From Cryptomeria japonica (lineage: Eukaryota > Streptophyta > Pinopsida > Cupressales > Cupressaceae): a DNA stretch of 64,000 nucleotides. This document shows, one piece after another, positions 55,804 through 64,000 of the stretch. The stretch is taken from contig NC_081415.1 of assembly GCF_030272615.1 (NCBI RefSeq), positions 598,861,335 through 598,925,334 of the forward strand, written 5' to 3'. A program made the position numbers and the translations under genes. The notes under the pieces were generated by a model. It was given only the letters and a program-made list of their open reading frames with translations, ran no database searches and had not been told where the DNA came from. Position 1 is the first letter of the stretch, and each line of letters begins with the position of its first letter.

Positions 55804-56694
55804 ATGGATGCATCTATAGTTCTACTTTTAACACCATATAATTATTTTGAATGGAAATCTAAGATGATAATATATCTGAAAAGACATGGATATCATCATG
55901 CTACTATGGGACTTGAAATTGAACCTCAAGATGTTGTAGAAAAGATTAAATAGTTTAATAAATGTGATGAAGCTTTTGGTACTCTATGTATGTCAGTCTC
56001 TCCAGACCTTCTTTTTCACATTGAATCTGCCACTACACCAAATGCAGTGTGGACCACTTTGGAAAACCTCTTTGGTAAGCAAGATGAGTTAAGAGGTCAT
56101 CAGTTAGAGAATGAACTCATAGGGTTGAATCCAACCAATTTTGATACTATACAAGACTTCTTCACTAAACTTAAGTCTGTAAGATTGCAGTTGGAATGGT
56201 GTGGAACTAAGAAAGATGATAAGCAACTGATCTTGAGAATTCTATCTAAGCTTGGTCCTAACTATTCAGTGTTTGTTTCTACATTCTATGCTACAAAATG
56301 TGCCCTAGGTACCACATTCAAAATGCCTTCTTTGGATGAATTTGCTATAGAACTCACTAGGGAGCAAGACAAATTGGGTCAAATGGGTACAATAAAACCC
56401 TCTAAGTCACATGCCTTAGTTGTAAATCAAGGCACAAAAGAACAAAAAGGGTCTAGTAAGCAAGATAAGAAACAAAAGAACCAAGGAGAGAAGAAAAAAG
56501 ATCAAAAATTTGCTACTTCAAAAGCAGATAATCAGACCTCTTCATCAAGAGGTGAACAACTTAAGAAGGAGAAGGTCAAGTGTTCTTATTGTAAGAGGCC
56601 TAGTCATGATGAACATAAGTGCTTAAAGAAACAAATTGATCACCTTTCAAATCTTCTTGAAAAGAATAATATCAAGGTGCCTGATTCAGTCAAA
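55804..56694 (+). pseudogene. Copia E Gag
   Basis: ATG 55804 opens MDASIVLLLTPYNYFEWKSK (Gag N-terminus). TAG at 55951 replaces Trp (KIKWFNKC). The UBN2 core follows: NAVWTTLENLFGKQDE, LIGLNPTNFDTIQDFFTKLK, LILRILSKLGPNYSVFVSTF. A Lys/Gln-rich linker leads to a complete knuckle CSYCKRPSHDEHKC and a short coiled-coil tail. TAG at 56695 ends the visible frame; the same frame continues into protease. Apart from the nonsense codons it is well preserved. Confidence 0.88.
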
Positions 56695-58932
56695 TAGAGT
56701 TCATTAGAAGGATCTTCTAAGGATACAGATAAGAGTAAAGGGAAAGGAAAGGGTAAAGCCCTAGTTACTATTGTTTCACAACCCAATTCTTGGATAATTG
56801 ACTCGGGTGCTTCGCACCACATGGCTTCTTCAAAATATGATTTCACCTCTTTAGAGCCATGTTCTATGCCTTCCATACTAATAGGTGATGACACTCCTGT
56901 TGAAGTGCATGGGAGAGGGTCTGTTGATGTGGACGAAGGAACTTTTATGGATGTCCTTTGTGTTCCATCTTTATCAACTAATCTCCTATCTGTTTATCAG
57001 ATCACTCACACTAGTTCTAGCAAGCGAGTTGAGTTCACACCAGATACAGTGGTAATCAGTGAAATGCATAATGGGTCTACTATTGTTGTGGGAAAAGCAG
57101 ATCATCAATCGAGATTATATTAGTTTTGTAACTTTGTTCCTGACTCTCCTTCAATAGTTTTACTAACTCATGCAGATGAGATTAGTTGTTTGTGGCATCA
57201 ACGATTTGGCCACTTGAACTATCGTTACTTGCACCAACTCAGTAAATAGGACATGGTTTCAGGGTTGCCTCGATTTTCTGATGGAGTCTGTCAGGGATGT
57301 ATTCTTGGTAAGCATCCTAAGGAGAAGTATGATAAAGGCAAAGCATGGAGAGCTCCACAGCTATTGGAGTTGGTACATAGTGACTTAGCAGGACCATTTC
57401 CACAACCATCTTTCAGCAGGGCTAGATATGTCTTAACATTTATTGATGACTTTTCTAGATTTACATGGGTTTACTTTCTCAAACAAAAGTCTGAGGTATT
57501 TGAGAATTTTCTAGATTTCAACACTTTTGCAGAGAAACAATTTGGGAAGTTCATCAAGATTCTGCATACAGATAATGGGGGTGAATATGTTAATAATCAG
57601 TTTGAACAATTTTGTGCTTCAGAAGGTATCAACATGCAGCACATAGTTCCATACAGTCGTCAGCAGAATGGTGTCGCAGAATGGAAGAATAGGTCCTTGA
57701 AGGAGATGGCAAATTGTATGATTCACTCCAAGTCTTTGGTACCTTAGTATTGGGTAGAGGCCATCAATTGTGCATGTTACATCCAGAACCAAGTTCCTCA
57801 TAAAGTTGTGAAGGGGGTAACTCCTTTTCAAGATTGGACCGGTCAGAAACCTATAGTTAAGCATTTCAGAGTGTTTGGTTCTCTTGCATGGGCTCACATT
57901 CCAGCAAAGAAATGCAAGGCTATGGATCCACAGAGCAAGCCTTGCATATTTGTTGGGTATCCAGATGATGTCAAAGGGTATAGACTTCTCCATCCCTCTA
58001 CACATGAGTTGTTCATTGAGAGGAGTGTTCATTTTGAGGAGAGTTCCTCTATTTCTTCTCATACCACTTCTCCATCCACTATCACATTGGAGACATTGCA
58101 TGATGATGATAGTTCTTTTGAGGATCTTAATCCTCCTAATCTTGTTGAGGAGTCTTCTTCTTCCACTTCAGATGGTGACAGTGATGGTGAGGATTCACAT
58201 TCTTCTCATAGTCATCCTTCAGAGGTTGATGATTCTCCCCTAGACTCTCCAGCTTCAATGCCTCTTTGGGCTCAACAAACTTTTGAGTCAGTGGGAGATT
58301 GGTGTGGTGATCCATCAGATTCTAGAAGAACTAGGTCACAATTTCAGCAAGCTCCACATCTCTTCATTGCTTCAGCTTCTGATCCACAGTCTTTTCAAGA
58401 AGCTACAGGTGTTCTCGAATGGGATGCTGCAATGCAAGAAGAGTTTAATTTCTTGGAAAGGAATCACACATGGGATTTAGTTCCTCTTCCTAAGGGAAGG
58501 AAACTTGTTTGATGCAAGTGGATCTATTGAACAAAATTTGCAGCAGATGGGTCAGTTGATAAGTATAAGGCTCACTTGGTAGCAAAAGGCTTTTCCCAAG
58601 TTGCAGGGGTTGATTACTCTGAGACTTTTGCTCCAGTTGCTAAGATGAGTTCCATCTAGCTTGTCCTTTCTATTGCTGCAACCCATCATTGGGAAGTTCA
58701 TTAGTTGGATGTCAAGAGTGCATTTCTTCATGGTGACCTTCAGGAGGAAATCTACATGGAGTAGCCACAAGGGTTTGTTCAAGATCCTTCACTTGTGTGT
58801 CAACTTTGAAAGTCTCTCTATGGCCTCAAACAAGCTCCTTGAGCTTGGTATGCCAAGATGGACTCCTTCCTTCTGATAGTTGGTTTTAATCGATGCCATT
58901 CTGATCTGAACATCTACATTCTGCACTTTGTA
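56695..58932 (+). pseudogene. Copia E protease, integrase and N-terminal reverse transcriptase
   Basis: It is in the same frame as Gag. Protease: SWIIDSGASHHM. Pre-integrase: LWHQRFGHLNY...CQGCILGK. Integrase catalytic residues: HSDLAGP, LHTDNGGEY, QNGVAEWKN. Then the KAMDPQSKPCIFVGY segment and an acidic Ser/Asp linker. [62 protein letters not shown], ending about 58932 before the YVDD motif. At least ten nonsense codons (57121, 57247, 57745, 58510 and several in RT) explain the breaks and no frameshift is needed. The 3' half and 3' LTR are missing. Confidence 0.88.
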
Positions 58933-59837
58933 GTTAGTTTCACATCCGCAACTACATGCACCTACTAGCTTCTCTAATTCCCATCCAATCCTATTAATCA
59001 CCCTTGCCCATTGGGATGCATCATTCCCATGTCTAACAATACATCCATCACCTTACTCCTACTCTTGGCAAGAGATGTCAGTTGGCCATATGCATTTCAT
59101 ATTCATGATTTGATTTGTTTCTTTGATTTGCATCTTTTTGTCCTATGACTACTCCTATCTACAACTGCCAGGATCATTCTATATCTTGGTATGTTTTGGA
59201 TTGGTGTATACTAAGGCAATTTATGGTATGGCATGTTTGAGAGTTTCTCTAGTATGAACCTACAGTCTCGTATCTACATTATCATGGTTTTTACACTACT
59301 ATGTGCAAGGGCTACCTATTGTCTGAGAGTCTAGTCCATGCCTCATATTTTCACATCTCGATTCCTATAATTAGTGGTGTAGATCATCGCTAGCAATATC
59401 AAAACTAGGTTTGCTCTCCATATATACACAACAACAAATCACCTCCACTTTATCCATTACATTTTGCATCTCATCCCATCATTTTTCATTTTGGAGACCT
59501 CAATTTATTCATCCTTCCCCTTCTTCTACCTAGTCCTGTATCATTGTATTATGTTAGGCACATTGCAAAAAAATATTATCCCACTAGCATTTTTCATGTA
59601 GTTGTATTTTCATTCCACTAGTTGCATATCCCTTTTAGGCACATTTTATAATATTATCATTATAGGTCCATTTTTGTTATCATTATCACATTTTTATTAT
59701 TACACTCCCATTATCATTCAGTTGCATTTTCATTTAATTCCGTATTTCCTTAGTTGCATGTTTTCGTCATTATTATTTATCATATAATCATTTTAGATTC
59801 ATTTCCATTATTATTACATCATCATTTCATTTGCATT
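58933..59837. other. Spacer: truncated junction and low-complexity sequence
   Basis: No coding or LTR signal is seen. From about 59580 to 59837 the text is dominated by CATTATTATTATCA-like pyrimidine and AT words, a degenerate simple repeat. The Copia E frame ends abruptly at the left edge. The right flank of the spacer (GCATT) is the left flank of Copia K. Confidence 0.45.
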
Positions 59838-59896
59838 TGTTGGCATTGCATGAAGATTGCATTGAAGAAGTATAGTGTTGTCATTGATGTCAATAG

Positions 59897-60009
59897 CAAC
59901 CGATAATGAAGCAGTAAAGAAACCATTAATGAAGCAGTAAAGCAACCAGTAATGAAGCAGTAAAGCAACCGGTAATGAAGCAGTAAAGTAACCAGTAATG
60001 AAGAAAGTG
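59897..60009 (+). repeat. 23-base tandem repeat, about five copies, in LTR of K
   Basis: Units start at 59897, 59920, 59943, 59966 and 59989 with consensus CAACCRGTAATGAAGCAGTA. The period is exactly 23. The last copy is partial. It lies 60 bases into the LTR, an enhancer-like position. Confidence 0.9.
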
Positions 60010-60497
60010 TTGCAAGTGGTAATGATCAGTGAAGATCAACCAATAACCCTAACTAGTTGAGATGCAGAACCCTAACCGATGGAGCTCGGAGATCGGTTGT
60101 GATGAAGATGCCATGTAAGCATGTTACACATGATGAGTTTTAAAAGGTTTTGGCACGTAAAAATAACCGTTTATCTTGAGAATGATGAAATGCATAGTAT
60201 GAAGTGAAAAACATGTGTTGTGTTACAGGATTCAAAGTGCGGTTATCCAAGAGCGGTTGTAGATGCCTAGAAGAATGTGAAGTTGATTACACATAATCTA
60301 ACGGTCAAGATTGAACCGATGTGTTTGTAATCTCTATGAGATTTGTAGGGTTTGTGTTATGTTACCGACCTAATGTATTTTCTTATAATGTCGATGATTT
60401 GATTCAAAGATGTGTTGCCAAATTTGGTTAAGTGTGTACGTGATTGTTGTCAAACCAGGAGGTGTGTTTGCAGAATTATGTGAAGGCGGATAGGAGT

Positions 60498-60505
60498 TAT
60501 AAAGG
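60498..60505 (+). promoter_or_regulatory. TATA-like site of Copia K LTR
   Basis: TATAAAGG, preceded by GGAGT, about 725 bases before the LTR end. This is a motif-only call. Confidence 0.4.
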
Positions 60506-61225
60506 ATCTAATTCAGCAAAGAAGTGTTATTTCTAGATCAATCAAGAACCTGTTGTTCTCTAACCATTACAATAGTAAAATCCCTTAACCTAGTAAGCTT
60601 TAACAGGCTTGTTGTTGAAATCCTCTAACCAAGTGATCCATTAGCTTGGATTTGAAATCCTCCACCGAGGTTACCTTTAACAGGGTATTTATAGTCAATC
60701 CCTTAACCAGATCTATTCCTAACAGGACATTATTGTATAAGCTTCTAACAAGGCTTGGCTCCTAATAGGGAAAACTTCAAAAGAGTTCAAAATACTTGTG
60801 GGTATTCATCCAAACCGTGGTTTTTCCCATTTGAGTTTCTATGTGAAAAATCATTGTTTCAAGTGGTGAATGATTTTGTGGATGTGTTTTTGGTATGGTT
60901 GATATGAATGATTGGTATATCTGCATAGACATATTTAAATGATAGGAAATGATCTGAAATGTGTTATTACTAGTATTAGTAAAGTGGTTTAAGGTTTTGG
61001 TCAAAGAGTATTGAAGTTTCAAATCTGTTCCATTGTATCACTAAAGTATTTGGTCAACCGGTAGGGGTTGATGATGCTGTTGTAGTTTTGGTTAAGTGTC
61101 TAAACCAATAAACTTTTTGAGTTGTAAATAAGTGTGGTGAAGGTTTAGTTGATTTTCTATCCACTGATTCACCCCCCCCCTCTTAGTAGTTGACCGGATC
61201 TTTATAGTTTCATCATATTATCAAT

Positions 61226-61237
61226 TGGTATCAGAGC
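61226..61237 (+). other. Primer-binding site of Copia K
   Basis: TGGTATCAGAGC, exact Copia consensus, two bases after the LTR. Confidence 0.9.
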
Positions 61238-61293
61238 ATTCCAAGTCCTCTTGAGTATAAGCCTAACAACTTGAGGAAAAGATCTAGGAGAAA

Positions 61294-62154
61294 ATGATGA
61301 AGAGAGAAGGTCTGAAGTTTAATAGAGATAACTACAGAATCTAGAGTCATAGGATGAAGATTTACATTAAGAGATTAGGAAGTCAGTATTAGGATCATGT
61401 TGTTACTAAGTATAACTTGCCTGGTGGAATTCTGACAGACGATCAGAAGAAGGAGCAATAGAAGAACAACCAAGCATTAGAGGCCATCATCAGTACCTTG
61501 TCAGATTCATAATATGTTGATATTCATGGACTGCAGACTACATATCAAGTTTGGAAGAAACTAGAAGAAATACATGGTGGTGATGAGCATGTAAAGATAG
61601 CCAAGGAAGAGAGTCTCAAAGGAAAATTTGATGACATGAGAATGGTTGAAGGTGAAAACATTCAACTATATGGTCAAAGAATCAAGGAGATAGTTGGAGA
61701 AATCAAAAGTGTTGGGGGTACAGTGGAGGATGCCACTGTGGTTAGCAAGGTATTGAGAACCCTTATACCGGTCTACGCTATCAGATTTGCAACCATTCAA
61801 GAACTCAAATCTATTGACAAGACAAAGGTAACTCTTGACTCTATCATTGGTAAATTAACTACTTTTGAATTAAATGGTTTTGATGGAAATGTTCAGAGGT
61901 CAGAATATGCATTTAAAGCTTCAGTCTCAACCCCACCAGTAAGGAAAAGTAGAGAAGTAAGTCACAGTTATGAATCTAGATCCAGTAGAGAGGTAGATGT
62001 TGATGATAGCCTGATGGAACTTGAAGCATTGTTGGCCAAGTGGTTACCCATAGGTACTGGTAAGTATAGAGGTAAATTGCCACTGAAATGTTTTGCATGT
62101 AACCGGATAGGACATATTGCTGCTAACTATCCTAATGGAGATAATGAGGAAAAA
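61294..62154 (+). pseudogene. Copia K Gag
   Basis: ATG 61294 (MMKREGLKFNRDNYRI). Stops near 61340, 61390, 61459 and 61510 replace Trp or Gln. The UBN2 core follows: TTYQVWKKLEEIHGGDEHVK, LKGKFDDMRMVEGENIQLYG, VSKVLRTLIPVYAIRFATIQ. Linker with ELEALLAKWLPIGTGKYRGK. Knuckle CFACNRIGHIAANY, whose last Cys is Tyr. TGA at 62155 probably replaces Trp, and the frame continues into protease. Confidence 0.87.
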
Positions 62155-64000
62155 TGAGAGAAATATAGGAAGTTTAAAGGAAAAGGAAAAAGAAATTGTT
62201 TCATTGTAGTGGATGGAGGTATTACTGATGAAGAATTCAAGGAAGATTCAAATGAGGGCATTGTCTTTGTTGCTATCAAAGAAGACATATCAGATCAGAA
62301 GGAATTGGTCTCTCACTTGGATAATTTAGATGACTGGATTATAGATAGTGGTTGTTCACACCACATGATTGGCGACCAGAGCAAGTTTCTAACATTGGAA
62401 GAATTTGATGGAGGTGTTGTCAGATTTAGGAACAACTCTCCCTGCATGGTGAAAGGCAAAGGATCCATTTCCTTGAATGGTAAAAGTAGTGCAGATGATG
62501 TCTACTGGGTTGAAGGTCTGAAACATAATCTTTTGAGTGTTCCTCAACTCAATGACAAAGGTTACACTTTAGAATTCAAAAATGGAGTTTGCAAGATCTT
62601 TGGAGGCAAAGGTGAACTGATTGCAAGAGGCAAACAAACCAGAGGTAACTTATTTCGCTTAAACTCTAAAGTTGATAGCTGTTTGATTGAAAAAGTAGAA
62701 GATAGTTGGATTTAGCATCAGAGGTTTTGTCATGTGAATTTTGATAACATTGTAAGAGTTAGCAACTCAAAATCAGTAAGAGGATTGCCACAATTGGAAA
62801 AGCCAATGAATGCTTTGTGCAAGGAATGTCAGTTAGGGAAAATGGCATCCTCAACCTTCAAGAGAAAATCTTTCTCAGCTGAACATTTGCTAGATTTGGT
62901 TCATACTGACCTATGTGGACCAACGAGGACTAAGAGTATTCAAGGTGATCGGTACTTCATGATATTTATTGATGACTACTCAAGGATGATGTGTGTCACA
63001 TTCTTGAAAGACAAGATAGAAGCTTTCAACAAATTTAAGGCATTCAAAGCCTTGGTTGAGAATGAAAGTGGAAGGAAGCTGAAATGCTTAAGAACTGATC
63101 AAGGTGGTGAATTTACCCCAGAGGAATTCACTAGATATTGTGAAAATAATGGGATCAAAAGGAAGCTATCTGCACCAAGGACACCACAACATAATGGTGT
63201 TGCGGAAAGGAACAACTGGTCAGTGGTTGAAGCTACTAGGACTATGTTAATCCAAGGAGGTGTAGCTAAGTCATTTTGGAGAGAAGCTATTAGCACAGCT
63301 ATTTATACAATGAAGCAGATACTGATCAAAAGAGGTAAAGACAAAACACCCTATTAATACTGGTATGGTTGATCACCGAATGTCAGTTACTTCAAAAAAT
63401 TTGGTAGCAGTTGTTTTATTAAAAGAAGTGATTATATTGGAAAGTTTGATGCCAAAAGTGATGAAGGAACATTTCTTGGTGACTCCACCAAGAGAAAATC
63501 TTACAAGTGCTACAGCAACCAGACTAAGAAGATCATTGAAAGTGTCAATGTCTGAGTAGATGAATTTCCTGAGAAATCTGAAGAAACTAGCAAGAAGAAG
63601 GAAGAAGAAGAACCAAACACATTGTTTTTAGAAAAGGAACTGGTAAAGCCAGAAATTGAAGAACTGAACATAGAATCCCCAGTTAAATCGGAACAGGGAG
63701 GTCCAGTAGAAGATGAAGAAAGTGAAGAAGGAGAAGAACTTGAAAACCAAGACCAAGTTATTCCATGGTATGTCAGACTCAATCATAGCCTCGATTGGAT
63801 TTTTGGAGACAAGAATGTAGGTGTGTTAACTAGAGGAAGGCTAAGAGAAAACTCTTGTATGATCTCCACCATTGAGCCTAGAAGTGCAAAAGAATCCTTT
63901 GCAGATGAAGACTAGATCAAGGCAATGGAAGAAGAACTTGATCAAATAGAGAAGAATAATACATGGTCATTGGTACCCATACCAGAAAACAATAATGTAA
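62155..64000 (+). pseudogene. Copia K protease, integrase and start of RT linker (partial at window end)
   Basis: It is in frame with Gag. Protease active site DWIIDSGCSHHM (about 62332). Pre-integrase: SWI*HQRFCHVNF...CKECQLGK. Integrase core: LVHTDLCGP, LRTDQGGEF, QHNGVAERNN, all three catalytic residues kept, then the DKTPY segment. TAA 63355, TGA near 63368, TGA 63554 and TAG 63913 interrupt. The acidic linker EEESEEGEELENQDQVIPWY-like region leads to WIKAMEEELDQIEKNNTWSL, the RT entry. It is truncated by the window, not by the element. Confidence 0.87.

Larger units (their letters stand above)
59838..61223 (+). repeat. 5' LTR of Copia K
   Basis: TGTTGGCATTGC...CATATTATCA, 1386 bases. 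It holds a 23-base tandem repeat in U3 (59897), a TATA site (60498), CCGTGGTTTTTCCC (about 60813) and a C-run hairpin (CACTGA...TTAGTAG, about 61162-61190). Confidence 0.88.
59838..64000 (+). mobile_element. Copia element K (5' LTR to pol; runs off the window)
   Basis: 5' LTR 59838-61223, primer site 61226, gag from 61294, protease, integrase and the linker to RT are present up to the window end. RT, RNase H and the 3' LTR lie beyond 64000. The coding frame is continuous from 61294 apart from nonsense codons. It is similar in protein layout to Copia C. Confidence 0.9.

Noticed and set aside
57619-58101. 160-codon minus-strand frame
   Set aside because: It is antisense to the Copia E integrase; no domain.

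Overview
The window looks like intergenic heterochromatin of a land plant with a large genome. It consists almost entirely of LTR retrotransposons, most inserted into one another and most decayed. I see no convincing host gene, rRNA or functional tRNA. Dual-RNase-H (Tat-type) gypsy elements, Copia elements with 1.0-1.4 kb LTRs primed by TGGTATCAGAGC, many solo LTRs and strong C-to-T decay fit a gymnosperm or another repeat-swollen plant genome. A conifer is my guess and is not proven by anything here.

Layout. 1-1021 is the end of a gypsy LTR with primer site and long leader (to about 5.2 kb), holding a solo Copia LTR (1375-2513). 5.2-6.6 kb is unassigned. 6640-10995 is a Copia element with both LTRs, deleted internally from gag straight into reverse transcriptase. 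10996-11389 is part of a gypsy LTR. From 11390 to about 45540 one Tat-type gypsy body (called G) can be followed in order: gag (11390-11645, 16950-17757), protease (28246), RT (to 30095, resumed 33397), RNase H (to 34308), second RNase H (41295-41589, resumed 42830) and integrase (to 43898, resumed 45052). Each break is another insertion: element A (11646-16949), element B (17758-24093) with a gypsy LTR and leader H (24094-26416) and a captured fragment of B (26417-28245), a 3.3 kb solo LTR (30096-33391), Copia C (34309-41289), a solo LTR (41590-42824), and a solo LTR (43899-45046) carrying a tRNA-derived SINE (44496-44858).

The right third holds a Copia element E whose 5' LTR (about 46337-54805) is split by a young non-autonomous gypsy N (46825-54675, perfect CTCTC duplication), then E's gag-pol (55804-58932, truncated in RT), a low-complexity spacer, and a last Copia K (59838 to the window end).

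The most unusual system is the A/B family: minus-strand, Copia-primed elements with no protease, integrase or RT. They encode a coiled-coil Gag-like protein ending in four zinc knuckles, then a second large protein (ORF2) that I cannot assign to a family. ORF2 is recognisably conserved between two elements with clearly different LTRs, and 1.8 kb of it has been captured inside a gypsy. LTRs of all Copia families here also share three small hairpins whose stems covary.
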